From: Cutaneotrichosporon cavernicola | Lineage: Eukaryota; Basidiomycota; Tremellomycetes; Trichosporonales; Trichosporonaceae | Reading direction: 5' to 3' | DNA length: 64,000 bases | NCBI RefSeq assembly: GCF_030864355.1 | Contig: NC_083398.1 | Location: forward strand, 1,674,001 to 1,738,000 | Shown: one piece after another, positions 20,902 to 34,048 of the stretch | Layout: each line of letters begins with the position of its first letter | How positions within the stretch are numbered: position 1 is the stretch's first letter | Made by a program: the position numbers and the translations under genes | The notes under the pieces: generated by a model | The model's input: only the letters and a program-made list of their open reading frames with translations | Database searches by the model: none | What the model was told of the DNA's origin: nothing

Positions 20902-23900
20902 ATGGCCGCTCAGCCTCCTACGCTGCCTTACATCAGGGATGAGGCCTCCACCTCCCAACAGGTCTCCTACCCAGCCTATCCCCACGATGAGTACGATCAC
21001 GACATGGAAATGGACGGCGAACTCGACGAGGACGATACAGAGAACGCGGCTATGTTCCAGTTCTGGACGGCTAAGCGGCACATGATCCGCAAGGGCAAGA
21101 ACAAGGCCGACGACGAAGTCGCCCTCCCCTGGAGGTTGCGTTCTAGGCTCAAGACGGTCAACGCCGGACTCTTCCTCTGCCTCAACATTGGCGTCGATCC
21201 ACCCGACATTGTCAAGACTAACCCATGCGCCAAGACCGAGTGCTGGGTTGACCCGTCGACTCTACCGTCAACCAAGGCCATTGAGGCAATTGGGAGAAGT
21301 GAGCCGAGCCTGACTCATTCTTGCCCTACGGCAGTGGCTGACCAATTCCAGACCTTCAGCAGCAGTTCGAGACGCTCAACCCCAAGGTCCGCTACAAAGT
21401 TGTGCGTATCATGCTTGCTGCACTGCGACTCGCGCTGACGCCGACAGTGTCTAGACCCGTCAATAGAGGAGACCAAGAAGGTCTGTTCCAACTTGAGGAA
21501 GAACTCGCGTGATGAGCGTTCTTTATTCTACTACAATGGCCATGGTGTGCCGAAGCCAACAAACGGCGGCGAGATCTGGGTGTTCAATAAGAGTAAGCAA
21601 GGGCGCTGCAGACAAGCAAGGGAACAGACACACTGACTCCAGGTTATACCCAGTACATCCCGGTCAGCCTGGTGGACCTGCAGGAGTGGCTTGGAAGGTG
21701 AGTGACTTTGATGACTGCCGCATCCTGACGTCAAGCCCCTGCATCTACGTCTGGGAGTGCTCAGGCGCCGGCAGCATCATCACCAACTTTAAGACGACAG
21801 CGCGGCGACGAGACGAGGAGATGCGGCAAGCCAACGCCGCGTCCGGTGCCAATGATCCCCCAGGGGCGTCCTTCATGGACTCAATTCATCTAGCGCCGTG
21901 CGCAGCAAACCAGGTGCTCCCCATGTCACCCGACTTGCCTGCAGACCTCTTCACTTGCTGCTTGACGTCGCCCATCGAGACGGCCCTGCGCTTCTTCGTC
22001 CAGCAAGATCCATTGAAGCGCAACATTACCAGCACGCCGGACAACCCTCGCAGCCGCCTCACTGTTGACATGGTCATGAAGATCCCTGGCGATCTCAAGG
22101 ACCGCCGCACGCCCCTCGGTGAACTTCAATGGATCTTTACGGCCGTGACCGACACCATCGCATGGCTCTCGTTCCCCCGCGACGTGTTCATGCGGTTGTT
22201 CCGTCAGGACCTCCTCGTCGCCGCCCTCTTCCGCAACTTCCTGCTGGCACAGCGCATCATGACAACCTACCACTGCACGCCGGTCTCTCATCCAGAATTG
22301 CCATCGACACACAATCACCCGCTCTGGGACTCGTGGGACCTCGCTGTTGACGGTTGTCTCGCGCAACTTCCCGAACTGCTCGACCTTCAGGCTGCTGCGG
22401 AGGCATCCGGATCAACGACCTCACCGATCAGCACTTACAAACCGTCGCTCTTCTTCGCCCAGCACCTGCAGGCATTCGAAGTCTGGCTCCAGCACGGCGG
22501 GGGCCAGGCCAAGAACAAGTTCGCCGGACCGACGCCACGAAAGGAGCCCGAACAGCTCCCCATTGTCCTACAAGTGCTGCTGTCACAAGCGCATCGCTTG
22601 CGAGCGTTGATCCTGCTATCGCAGTTTGTCGACCTCGGGCCATGGGCCGTCAATATGGCGCTGTCGATCGGCATTTTCCCCTATGTGCAGAAGCTGTTAC
22701 AGTCGCCTGCAGCCGAGCTCAAGCCCGTCCTCATCTTCATCTGGGCGCGCATACTCGCAGTAGACAAGTCCTGCCAGATGGATCTCTTGAAGGAGAATGG
22801 GTACAACTACTTCGCCCAGATCCTCGCTCCCTACCCCGTCTCAGGTCAACCACTCGTCATTCCTAACGCCAACGAGCACAGAGCAATGTGTGCGTTCATC
22901 CTCGCGATGTTGTGCCGCAACTTCCGCGCGGGGCAGCAGGCTTGCTTGACCTACAATGTATTCGATCATTGCTTGACCCGCCTCCAAGAGAACGACTGGC
23001 TCTTGCGAACGTGGTGCCTCCTCTGCATCGCACAGATGTGGGCGGACAACGATGAGGGCAAGGCCATGTGTATGGACCAAGGACGACAGGAGCTCCTCAT
23101 GGCCGCGCTGCGTAACACGTCGGTCGAAGTTCGCGCCGCTGCGCTCTACGCCTTCGGGACATTCCTTGGCGCGTCGAGCGCGCCGATCGACGCACCGGAA
23201 CCCAAGGGCGGAGGCGGTATGGGCGCTCAGCTGGGGATCAAGGAGCACCAGCAACTCGAGGTAGAGGCGGGTCTGGCGTACGCGTGTATGATGACGGTAA
23301 AGGAAGACGCAAGTCCCATGGTCCGCAAGGAGCTGGTGGTGGTCATCTCCTGCGTTGTCCGCGAGTGGCGAGGATGGTTCGTTGCGGCTGCCTGGTGCTA
23401 CTATGAGCAGGAGGCAGCTCTCGCTAGCTCCAACGCCGGGTCCGAGGACGACTCGGACATTGTCTCCGAGGCGCTCGCTGCTTGGGTTGCGTCAGATGAG
23501 ATTGCGCCCGAGCAGCACCAGGTCAACCTGACGTTGCTGAGCTCGTTCAAGACACTCTTCGAGACCCTACTCGACCTCTCTGTTGACCCTCACTCCGAGG
23601 TCGCGGGTATGGCCTCCACGGTCGTCGACTACATCGTTGCTTTGCTTCTCAGTTCCGCCTTCAACCGTGTCCCCGGCACGTCGCTCAATGGCCTGAACCG
23701 TCCTAAGGTCGGGCGGTTCCCCCAACACCACGTCATTCCAGAAGTACCGCAGACTCCGTCGCGGCAGATCTCACGGTCCGATGCAGTATCCGTCGCCAAC
23801 TCGCCGAGCTCGGGGACGCTGAAGCGGAACTCGTCTGTTGCGACTGCACTGCGCAGCTTGGCGTCGATGACGGGTTTAATCCAGCCTGAGACCGTGGATC

Positions 23901-25562
23901 CGGCGCCGGCGCCCTCCGAGCCCGTCACTCGCACCGACGTCGACTCTCAACAGAACGGCGCGCATTTCTACAAGTCGCCGTATCCAGACGCCAGCCACCA
24001 GCGTGTCCTGCCGGAAGGGGTGGGTGGTGGACGAGGCATGCTCGGGGCCAGCGTCCACCACTCGCTCGATCCTACGCCGGTGCAGGCCGTGTCTGTTCTG
24101 GAGGCACTGGTGGAGGAGGACATGGAGCGGTTGCGGCAACGCCGACTGCGGGGGACGCAGGCCGGCGGCGACGCTGACGGGCGTTTCTCAAACAACGGCC
24201 TAGCCCGCGCCAACGACCTCGGGATTGGAATGGTGGCGGCCGAGGTCAAGGACGACGTCGTGCCGCTGCGTAGCGGCTTCTTCGACTGGGCAGTCGAGTA
24301 CTTCCGCGAGCCGCAGATGAAGGCGCCAGACAACGAGGAGCCCGGTAGCGTGACGTATAACCAGCAAGCATGGAGGCACTTGAGGAACGAGTCGCAGATT
24401 GAGCGCTCCCGCATCAACGAGGACTACGCAGCACGGCACAGATGGGATTACGACGCCGGGACGCTGCAGAACGACGCGTGGCCACTGCAGCTCGCGTTCC
24501 ACGCGCACGACCCCCACCTTGCTGTAACGGACGATGAGGACAAGATCTGGTGAGCTTTGATCTTCTACCGGAGCTGACGGCAGCATCTGGGACTGGACAA
24601 CGCGCACTAAGTTGAACAGGTTCAGCAACCAAAATATCGCCGGAAGCAGCATCTCAAGCCTGCACTTTATCAACGAGACGGCGACGAGCTTAATGCTCAC
24701 GGCGTCGACTGAGGGTTCGATCCGCATCTGGCGAGACTACGAGGTACCAGGCGAGACGTCACTTGCATCGGCCTTCCGTGCTGTCAGCGACATCTTCCCT
24801 GTTGGGCACCACTCGGGCGTGTTAACAGCTTGGGAGCAGCAGAAGGGCCACCTGCTCGTGGGTGGCGACATGCGCGTCGTGCGCTTATGGGACGCGACTT
24901 ACGAGCGCCATCTGCGGGATATCAGCACTCAGGCGGGCGCGAATCTGACAGCGATTTCGGCCGACGAGCCCGACGGAAACGTGTTCGTTGCGGGTTTTGG
25001 CGACGGCGTCGTACGCTTATTCGACAAGCGTCTCGAGGATGCGAGCCAGGTCGTCCTCCGCACATGGCGCAAGCACCACACCTGGATCCAGAGCGTGCAC
25101 CTCCAGCGCGGTGGCCATCGGGAGCTCGTGACGGGCAGCATGAATGGAGACGTAAGGATCTGGGACGTACGCGCCCCCGATACGCCGCTGTACGAGAGCA
25201 GCGTCCAACCACAGGGCCTGCAGGCGCTGGCCGTGCATTCCGGCGCACCTGTCATGGCAACGACCAGCGCGCCGGCCGGTAACTCGCTACGCCAAAAGCT
25301 CATCGTACAGGGCTTCCCGAACCCCGAGAAGCCCAAGACGCTCAGCCGGATCGACATTGCCCTCGCACCAAACTACGGCGGGCCGAGCCGCGCGGGCTTC
25401 ATGCCCTCGGCCGCAAGTCTCGTGTTCCACCCAACCGAGATGTTGCTCGCTGCGGGCGGATACGATTCGAGCGGCACTGTCAAGCTGTATAAGTGTCGCA
25501 CGCCCAGTGGGCCGCTGTATGACGAGGGCGCAAGCGCAGTGAGCCGCAACGGATATCACTAG
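20902..25562 (+). CDS. KOG1: TORC1 subunit Kog1 (Raptor)
   Basis: Six exons (20902-21298, 21352-21401, 21448-21592, 21643-21697, 21736-24549, 24584-25562) join to 1479 aa. The Raptor N-terminal conserved domain is plain: [49 protein letters not shown], and [16 protein letters not shown]. The GHG and ECS residues match the caspase-like His/Cys positions of Raptor. A HEAT-repeat region follows ([29 protein letters not shown] text). The C terminus carries WD repeats, including [18 protein letters not shown] and [12 protein letters not shown]. Kog1 presents substrates to Tor kinase and couples nutrients to growth at the vacuole. A Ser/Pro-rich linker (about residues 960-1080) is probably a phosphoregulated hinge. 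The last intron is 34 nt and ends CTGACGGCAG. Confidence 0.95.
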
Positions 25563-25618
25563 ATAGATCTGTCAGTTGTGGACATATACCCTTAAGCCAT
25601 GCATTCTCTACAGAATCT

Positions 25619-27693
25619 CTATTTGCAGACATCGGTGAGGGCGGTCGCGATTCCGGTCGGAAAACGGAACGCGGTGAGAGTCGCGCTGAAGCGGTCGGCG
25701 ATGCGTCGGATCCCGTTCTCGGCGATGGCCGCGACCGCAGCGCAGTCCGCGCGGGCGGCATCTGCCGCCGAGGACGATACCTTGGGTGCCGTGGTCACCA
25801 GGTCAGCGCCGAGGGCAAGCGCGGCACCACGCACGCGCACGAGCGCCTCCAACGTGCTGGGCAGCACGGCCTGGACGGACCCGTACTCGTCTTCGTCGTA
25901 GGCTGCGACACAGAACGTGGCAAGGATGTCCACGATCCGGGCGAGGCGGTCGGGCTCTGGGACCGCGGCAGCAACAGCGCGGCGGCTCCACTCGCGTCCG
26001 GCCCACGCGCTGAAACCGCCGCGCGCGAGCTTGACGCCCGCGAGCACGGGACTGAGGAACGGTGTGCCACCCACCCAGCGCTCGAAGACAGGCACGTCGG
26101 TCTCGACCTTCTTCGCAACGGCGACTTCGGCAGCGTGCGCGCGGTCAAGTGCCGCACGCACCGGCGCAGGCGTCGGGGCAGGCTTACCCTCCAGCACGGT
26201 GGACACGAAGCCCTGGAGCGCACCAGGCTTGGGCACGGGGCGGAAGATGTCACCCGCCTTGACCGGCATGCTGAGACCGTCATGCACGGGTGGGACTGGA
26301 GCGAGGGGGGCGGACGAGAGCTTGCGGCCCTTCGCGGCGAGAGTGGAATACGAGTCACCGAGAACGAGGAGGAGCGCGCGGAAAAGCTCGTGAACCAGCG
26401 CTGGGCGCGAGGCGTCGGCGAAGATCTCCTTCCTGCGCTTGACTGAGTGCGCAGCACGCTGCAGCTCCACCATGGTGTGCCCGAGGTAGAAGGCGTTGGT
26501 GCTCTCAAGCGCGGTGAGGAGGTACTTGTCTGCGCTGAGGGGGCTCTTCCGCGTAAAGCTCGGGAAGGGGAGGGGCTGACAGAGGTAGTCGTTCACGACT
26601 GCGAGGGCAGGCTTAAGCGCGAACAGGCCCGTGATCTGGAGGACAAGGAGATAGTACGCTAAGCCCCAGGAGAGAGAGCCTTTCTTCGCAAAGTTGAGCG
26701 CGAAGGGACGCAGGAATGGGAGGTACGTAACGGCCATGCGCCAAACCGAGCGGCGGAGAGTGAAGTAGACGAGAGTGTAAACGACCGTGAACTGGGCAGC
26801 GTTCGCGAGTTCCGCAATGAGAGATGACGGACCAGCAGTGAAGAGTTGCCCGAGTGCGCGCTGGATCACAACGGGGAAGGCGGCCTGGTGTCAACGGAGC
26901 ACAGTAGAGGAGGGTGTATGCCTCGAGCGACAATGGTGGCTGGGAACGTGAGTACTCACCCTCGACTGGGGCCATTTGGGCCCAACATTGCCAACTAGCA
27001 CATCTCTGAGCGCGAGGAGTCCAAAGAACACAGTGTTCCCGAACACGAGGAACCAGAGCCGCTCGTTCCAGTGCCATGGGTATCGGGGCGTCGACGCGCT
27101 GCTCCACCCCAATCCACTAGATGGATAGAGGTGGTTCTGCACGCCAGCGAAAGCGAGAGCGAAGAAGATGGCAGCCGAAGCCTGCGCTGCCAGCAAAGCG
27201 AGGACCGGGTGGGAGAAGGTGCCGAACCACACGGAGAGAGCACTGGGCGAGGCGGGAAGCAGAGGCGGCGACTCGATCCACGACCGCCTGGACCGGAGGA
27301 CGATGTGCGTTGTGAGGAGGTAGATAATGGGAGTGGTGAAGAGGAGGCTGGAGAAGGTAAGGAGAGACGGACGCCAGCCTGCCGTCAGACATGAGGTGAA
27401 GGAGAGGATAGAAGGGGAGCGATGGAAAGAAGGAGGACACACCTAACAACACTGCTGGAACGAGCAAGAAGGACACCGCTGTCACAAAGAACGCGCGGAT
27501 CACGAGCTCCTGCCAACGGAACGCTAGCGCTTTCTGTCATCAGCTTGGCATCACAGACGACCGTGGACGCACTCTGTAGTGGGCGTCGATGCGCACCAGT
27601 GGCTGCTGTGAGCTAACGAACAGCACAGTTAAGCTAAGGTAGAGGGGAGCTCACCGACACAGGCGCCTTGGCAGGCTGCAGCGTTGTGGACAT
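25619..27693 (-). CDS. NDC1: Nuclear pore membrane protein Ndc1
   Basis: Four exons (27693-27655, 27533-27443, 27378-26960, 26884-25619) join to 604 aa. The N-terminal half carries about six hydrophobic segments, for example AFFVTAVSFLLVPAVLLG, FTTPIIYLLTTHIVL, SAAIFFALAFAGV and WGLAYYLLVLQITGLFAL. FRWQELVIRAF and SWIESPPLLP are of the Ndc1 kind. The C-terminal half is soluble and helical. Ndc1 anchors nuclear pores and, in fungi, spindle pole bodies in the nuclear envelope. The identification rests on topology and weak blocks, because the family diverges strongly. Exon 1 is only 13 codons, followed by a 121-nt intron. The stop lies 56 bp from the KOG1 stop. Confidence 0.8.
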
Positions 27694-28069
27694 TGTGCCG
27701 CTGCTGGGACACTTGGAGGTGTGAGATGAGTAACTATAGTGCCATCTTAAACTTCGCGAGGTCCGGTTGTTGTGGATGCGGGAGTATTTTGCAGGGACTG
27801 AGCTGGCTTGCTGGTGGTGGTGGAGGTTGTTGGCCAGCTTGCCAGCGCTTGCCAGCGCAACCACCGAGTACGGAGTAGTTGCCATAGCAAGCTGCTTGCT
27901 CTGACCGATCCAAGCTGACCGCAAGACCACCTCAAGCGGGCTTCAACTGAGTTCTAGAGTGCTCATCCCTGGCGCTCCGCCACACACTCCGCTGCCGCTG
28001 CTAATCTGCATCACTCTATGATTCCTACACTATCTCCAACATCACCCGACTGATCACACCGCCCGAGAA
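27694..28069. other. Intergenic, NDC1 promoter and transketolase 3' side
   Basis: 376 bp. It contains short GCTGGTGG- and GCCAGC-rich direct and inverted repeats around 27800-27860. No coding exon supported. Confidence 0.5.
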
Positions 28070-30447
28070 TTAATGGGCGGTGGAGAGCATGGTGTCGTAG
28101 TCGATCGCCTTGTCGACGGGCGACCAGACCTTGTCGCCGCGCTTCTTGTAAAACTCGACGACCTTGGCGGCGCGCGAGGCGACACCGTTGGGGGTGAGGT
28201 CGAACTTCTCATAGACCTTGAGGTAGGGGCCCGAAGCACCCCAGCCCTTGAGGCCGAAGGTCTCGTGGGCGTACTCGTTCCAGCCGAAGGTCGAGTAGGC
28301 CTCAACCGACATGATGGGAGCGCCGTTGGGAAGGACCGAAAGACGGTACTCCTTCGACTGCTGGTTGAAGACCTCGAAGCAGGGAAGCGACGAGATGCGG
28401 ACCTTGAGGCCCTGCTCGCGGAGCTGCTTGGCGGCGTCGACGACAATGCACACCTCGGAGCCGGTCGAGACGAGGGTGATGTCGGCGTTCTCAGCCTCCT
28501 GGAGGACGTAGCCACCCTTCGAGGCCTTCTCGAGGGTCGAGCCCTCAAGCTGGGGCAGGTTCTGGCGCGAGAGCGCAAGGGTCGAGGGAGTCTCGGCCGA
28601 GGTAAGCGCGACGGCGTAGGCAGCCGAAGTCTCGTTACCGTCGGCAGGGCGCCAGAACATCATGTTCGGGGTAGCACGGAGCCAGGCGGCGGTCTCGACC
28701 GGCTGGTGAGTGGGGCCGTCCTCGCCGAGACCGATCGAGTCGTGGGTGGCAATGTTGAGGACGCGGAGGTTCGAGAGCGCCGTGAGGCGGACGGCACCGG
28801 CAGCGTACGAGACGAAGTTGAGGAAGGTGGCGCCGAAGGGGATGAGACCACCGTAAGCGGCGATACCGTTGCAGACGGCAGTCATGCCGTGCTCACGGAC
28901 ACCGAAGCGGAAGTAGCGTCCCGCGTAGTCGCCGAGGCCAGTCGAAGGAGGCTGGAAGTCGACGGCGCCCTTCCAGCGGGTGAGGTTGGAACCGGTAAGG
29001 TCAGCCGAGCCACCAACGAGCTCGGGGATGTGGGGAGCGATGGCGTTGAGGACGTTTTCCGAGAGCTTACGCGAAGCAACTGCAGCGTCACCGGCCTTGA
29101 AGGTGGGAAGATGCTTCTCCCAGCCCTCGGGGAGGCGGCCCTCGAAGCGACGAATGATCTCCGAGTGCTCGGTGGCGTACTTGCCCTTGTAGGCATCGAG
29201 GTTCTGCTTCCACTCGGCCTCCTTCTGGGCACCAGCCGCGCCGGCCTTGTGGTAAAGGTCGTAGACCTCCTCGGGGACGACAAAGGTCTTCTCGGGGTCG
29301 AAGCCGAACTTGACCTTGAGCTGCTTGATATCGTCGGCCTTGAGAGGAGAACCGTGGACGTCGTGGCCACCCTCCTTGAGCGAGCCGTAACCGATGGTGG
29401 TGCGGAGGACGATCATGGTGGGCTTAGTGTTGTTGTCACGAGCCTCGGCAATGGCACCGGCAATGGCGGTGAGGTCAGCGTCACCGCTCGTGACGTGGAT
29501 AACCTCCCAGCCGTACGAGCGGTAGCGGGCCTCAACGTCCTCGGTGAACGAGACGTCGGTGCTGCCGTCGATGGTGATCTTGTTGTCATCGTAGATGGCG
29601 ATCAGGTTGCCGAGCTGCAGGTGACCGGCAAGCGACGAGGCCTCGGACGAGACACCCTCCTGGAGGCAGCCGTCACCCAGGAAGCAGTAAGTCTTGTTGG
29701 TGAAGATGGGAAAGCCGTCCTTGTTGAAGGTGGCGCCCATGTGAGCCTGCGCGATGGCAAGACCAACGGCGTTCGAGATACCTGCCCGTCAGTCACCCAT
29801 TGTTGACTTGAGCCTCTCGCCCAATTTCTCCCCTGCACAACTCACCCTGACCAAGAGGGCCGGTAGTGACCTCGATGCCATCAGTGTGGTGGTTCTCGGG
29901 GTGGCCGGGAGTGTTGGAGTCGATCTGACGGAAGTTCTTCAGGTCGTCCATCGAGACCTTGTAGCCCGCGAGGTGGAGGATGATGTACTGGAGCGCGCAG
30001 CTGGAAAATGTCAGTGACTCGTTCTGGTGTAGGCAGGGAATTCTAGAAAAAAACCGTGGCGCTTGGACTCACGCGTGACCGTTGGAGAGAACGAAGCGAT
30101 CACGGTTGGCCCACTTCGAGTCCTTGGGGTTGAAGTTGAGGAACTTGCTGAAGAGGACGTGGGCGACGGGAGCCATGCCCTGGGACGTTAACTGGGGTCC
30201 AACAAGAGGTCCGAAGCAAACTCACCATGGGGGCACCGGGGTGACCGGAGTTGGCCTATTGTCAGTGGGTTGCACATCGAGAGGGTGCCCGAGAGCGTAC
30301 CTTGGCCACAACATCCGCCGCAAGGGTACGGATGGTGCTGGGCGTTAGCTATGCTCAAAAAGCTCGGGCTGTGCGGCATCGGCCCCGCGTCTTCAGGTGC
30401 ACTCACTTGACGGCAACCTGGTCAGCGTCGGTGAACTGGATAGCCAT
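28070..30447 (-). CDS. TKL1: Transketolase
   Basis: Six exons (30447-30407, 30337-30301, 30255-30226, 30179-30073, 30000-29846, 29781-28070) join to 693 aa, the usual fungal size. Thiamine-diphosphate-enzyme signatures are intact: [47 protein letters not shown] and [10 protein letters not shown]. The pyrimidine domain carries [12 protein letters not shown] and [17 protein letters not shown]. The enzyme moves two-carbon units between sugar phosphates in the non-oxidative pentose phosphate pathway, in the cytosol. Exon 3 is a 30-nt micro-exon coding [10 protein letters not shown], part of the cofactor-site loop. Codon use is strongly biased to C/G-ending codons, which suggests high expression. 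It also leaves a long antisense open frame, rejected below. Confidence 0.97.
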
Positions 30448-31884
30448 GTCTAGTGTGAGTATGGAAAGCGGTTAGGTGGGCGTACTTGATGTTTTTGAGG
30501 GAAGGTGAGGATGAAGGAGAAGAAGATGGACGAAGAGAGAAGATGATTAATAGGACAAGGACGACGGCCAGTCTGGGGGATCCGCTGGGTCAAAGTGCCG
30601 ATTTGGCTTGACCCAGTCCAGTCAACGTGCTCGACTCCTTGCTCCACTCAACGTGTGGGATTGTGGGACTTTGGGAAGATGGGACGGGTCTATACAGATC
30701 CAGGGACAGAAAACTAATGGCACTTGAAATCGGATCTTTCATCTCCGCCCCTCCCCCTCCCACTCATGTACCCCGGTTGCTCGGACCGAAGGCTGCGGCA
30801 ACTACGGGCCCCTTAGCGTAATCTTTCCCCATCCCTCTGTCATTCATGTGCTATGCCCCACGTCGCCCTCTTAAAGCCCAGATCCCTCACTATATCAGCA
30901 TCATCGGTGACGTCCGTGTCCCCCGTTGGCCCGCCTGTTGTCTTGATGATTCACATGCTGCCAGCTGCGAGCGTTCCACCATATTCAAGATCGAGATCAG
31001 ATCACCGGGACCATGTGCTTTGCCCAGCTTCTGGGTGATTGATGAAAGGCCACTCCTCAGCCCCTCAGCCCTACATCTGTGTGTCAAAGGCCGGTGAGTG
31101 ACTGAACAAGTGACTGAGGCCTGAGCGGACCCCGACCCCCGCTAACCACTATACGTTTGTCCCCCCCATCGGCCTGGGCCGCTGGCTGCTGGCTGCTGGC
31201 TGCTGGCTGAGCCATAAACCCGATCTCGGGTGCGCGCACCTGTACTGCTCACTTGTTCCCTGTACACAGTGCAAGAAGAGGGTTGTGTGCTATTACCGTC
31301 GGCTCGCTATCTGCTGTGTATCCGCCGATTATCCACCGCCCTGGAAATAGCGATCTGCCTCGTGACGTCCACTCGCCCTGGGCGCGGCGCTGGGCATATC
31401 GGCAAGTAACTGTCACATTTGTTTGTGGCATGTCGCATCTAACGCGGTTCGGCGATCCGCGACTGGCAGTACAGTATGTTGCGCCACGGGAGTCACGTCG
31501 TGCGAAGCTGTGAATAGGGCGCAGGCCGCACGACCCAGCATCGCACAGCCCAGAGCCGCCGCAGAGCTTCACATTGCCACATAATCGCACGCTTCCACTA
31601 TCCCACTCGCGTTGACAGCGTACGGCTGTGATCCATGAGTCCATGGACCATGGCCGATGATCCATGCATGGCCCAATGTGACAAGTCCAGCGGGGCCATG
31701 TCCGCTCCGGCCCGGGTTTCCGGCGCGGAAATCGCCATTCAACTAGCAGGAGGCATCCACAGCATTGGCAGGCTGACGCACTAATCATTTCCACGTTAAT
31801 ATCACGTGACCGTATCGACGTCAGACTCACTCCTCCACTTTCCATCAGCCACACCAAATCAACATCACCCACTCCGCATCCACC
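30448..31884. other. Divergent promoter region, transketolase and NOSIP genes
   Basis: 1.44 kb with no coding exon I can support. It contains the 7-bp tandem repeat at 31181-31208. A cluster of CCATG/CATGG words (31632-31680) includes the palindromes TCCATGGA and CCATGCATGG. Confidence 0.5.
31181..31208 (+). repeat. Tandem repeat, 7-bp unit x4
   Basis: GCTGGCT is repeated four times without change. It lies about 680 bp before the NOSIP start and 730 bp before the transketolase start. Such minisatellite-like runs are prone to length changes. Confidence 0.9.
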
Positions 31885-32974
31885 ATGGGCCGGTCACGTA
31901 CGTCTCTTCCCCACTCAATCTAACTCCAGACGCGAAGAACACGACAACTCAAGCCAACCTCTCATACTATGAGCGCCTGAAACTCAAGCAATCGACCGCA
32001 GCCCGCCGGTTGGGGCAAGAGAGCTTCAAGCCCCTCGACGCGTGTAATCTGTGCCTCTCGCGTGCAACGGATCCGGTCGCCTGCGGAACGGCCCATATCT
32101 TCTGTCGGGAATGTGCTCTCTCGGATCTGCTGCAACAGAAGGCTTCGATTGAGGCGCAGAAGTCCCAACTCCGGGCATGGGAGGATGACGACGCCCAGAA
32201 ACGCCGTGATGCGAGGGATGCCGCGCGCGCGCGCGTCCTCGCTGACTTTGAACGTGGGATGGGACTTGCTGGTGGACGAGGTGCTAAGGTTTCTTCCTCG
32301 GCAACAGCGGCGGTCGGGGAGAAGTTCAGGTTGGACGAGGACGCCATCGAATCCGTCGCGCTGGAGGCCGAGGAACGCGCCACCGCCGCTATCGAGGCTG
32401 AGGCTGGCGAGGCGCGGAAGGCCAAGATCGCTGCTTTTTGGTTGCCCGCCAACGCGCCATCCGCTCCTCTCGGCCCATTGAAGCAGGTCAAGCTCCAGAC
32501 CCTGTGTCACGTCGGCGGGGAGGGGAAGGCACACCCCATCTCGCTCAAGGGCCTGCTACCCGTCATTCTCAAGTATCCGCCAGGAGGGAAGTTGCCGACT
32601 TGCCCGTCGTGTCAGCGCGATCTGAGCAATGCGTCAGGAGCTGTGTTGCTCACATCGCGCGAGCCGGCCTCCTCTCTGGCGGGTAAGGAGGAGAACGGCG
32701 ATGGACCGCGTAAGAAGGCACGGAGGGAGAAGAAGGAGAAGCTTGCGTCAGCTGTGTGCGGACACGTCGTGTGCAAGACTTGCGCGGATACGGTCGTCAG
32801 GCCCGCCGGAAGGTGCTGCGTGTGTGAGGCCAAGGTCGGCACGGAGGATATGCTCCCCCTGGGGTCTGAGGGTGAGTTTGACGTCGTAGCACTCAACTGA
32901 CAGCAGGAACGGGTTATGCCGCATCGGGAGGCGCTGAGGTCAAGGCGAGCCGTGCCGTCGTGTTCCGTGTGTAG
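31885..32974 (+). CDS. NOSIP-type RING/U-box ubiquitin ligase
   Basis: Three exons (31885-31897, 31930-32871, 32907-32974) join to 340 aa. Exon 1 supplies MGRS; the first residues MGRSHAKNTT and then SYYERLKLKQ are typical of NOSIP-family N termini. A first zinc-finger-like module is DACNLCLSRATDPVACGTAH followed by FCRECALSDLLQQK. A coiled, charged middle segment follows (residues about 85-160). The C-terminal RING-like half has LPTCPSCQRDL, then VCGHVVCKTCADTV and CCVCEAKV. NOSIP proteins are nuclear E3 ligases, also found with spliceosomes. The introns are 32 nt (ending CTAACTCCAG) and 35 nt (ending CTGACAGCAG). A longer open frame that reads through intron 1 from 31806 was rejected because it replaces the conserved N terminus. 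Confidence 0.88.
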
Positions 32975-34048
32975 AGTATGTATCCACTATTCTCTGGTGG
33001 ATGTGCGGGAACATCTTCGGAGAATCTGGATGCGGTGGACTCAGGCTCGTAGAGGTGGGCAGCTTCCGCCAAATGCTTGAACGTGGCATCGTCATCATGA
33101 ACCGCACCCTGGGTAGACGCCGGCTGCACACGATGCGTTGAACTCCGGCCTCCTCCGCGGCAAGCGGAGATGAGTTGCTTCGCTGGAAGAATGTCGCTCT
33201 AACACCTCCTCGCACCTCCTCGCCCATAGTCCCTAGCAGAAAAAAACAACTGCAAGATCGCCTCTGCTCTCTCTTATACACTAGGAGGGAGTCCAACCCC
33301 TGCCGAACGCGTGGCAAGCGTCCATGATGCCGTTTCATCACTAGTGGTCATTGAAAAGTGTTGGAACTTGACGCCTATAGGTTGGTGCTAGAGGTCCTCT
33401 TAGGTGCTGCAGGTGACGAAGCTGCAGCCCTGTGGTTGAGGAGTGAAGTGTAGATGCATAGAACGGTATAACGGGCTAGGTACTTATAGTTCTAGGTGCG
33501 GCGGCCTGTGCGATAAGGACAAAGCATCTCGCAAGTGCAGGTAGTGGAAGCAAAATCGCTATGGAGGTGGAGGTGAGACGACAACTGCAAGTGCAGTTTC
33601 CAACAAAATGTGTTGAGAAGATGCGGAAGAGAGGTGAAGATTGGGGTTTTGGGCCGAACGGGGTTGTGTATGTATGTCGTATTCCATATATGCGTGGTGC
33701 GCGTTGAGGGAGGTGAACATTGTGATTGTGGATGTCATTGCTAATGGACATGGATGGTAACCGAGTAAAGATATCAGGATCCGAAGGTATCCGCAGTCAA
33801 AATTACCCATGGTCTTGTCCCAGATCGACGTTCTCGGTCGGTCCGGAAGGGTGTCACTCCTGGACGGGTGCACACCTGTGGCTGGAAGCTGGCGATGAAC
33901 GCTAGGATTCAGTCCGCGCAGAGTCATTACCCAGCATAGGCTGGGATGTCTCGAAATCAGTCATCCAATCTCATCGAGCCGTGGCATTTATCTCGTCTTC
34001 GCCTTCCACCTCGCAACTCAAAGCCGGTCCGCTTTTGAACCAGATGCA
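32975..34048. other. Convergent intergenic region, NOSIP and amidohydrolase genes
   Basis: 1.07 kb between two 3' ends, long for a convergent gap in this window. Short minus-strand frames at 32914-33129, 32940-33341 and 33559-33927 have no recognisable domains or splice structure. I see nothing I can call. Confidence 0.45.

Noticed and set aside
28073..29806. 577-residue open frame on the plus strand opposite transketolase
   Set aside because: It is an exact antisense shadow of the conserved transketolase exon, caused by strong C/G-ending codon bias. It has no splice structure and no recognisable domain.
31806..31929. Upstream extension of the NOSIP open frame
   Set aside because: It reads through a good 32-nt intron (GTACGT to CTAACTCCAG) and would remove the conserved MGRSHAKN start.
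32914..33341. Minus-strand open frames downstream of NOSIP
   Set aside because: They overlap the NOSIP 3' end, have no recognisable sequence and no supporting introns.
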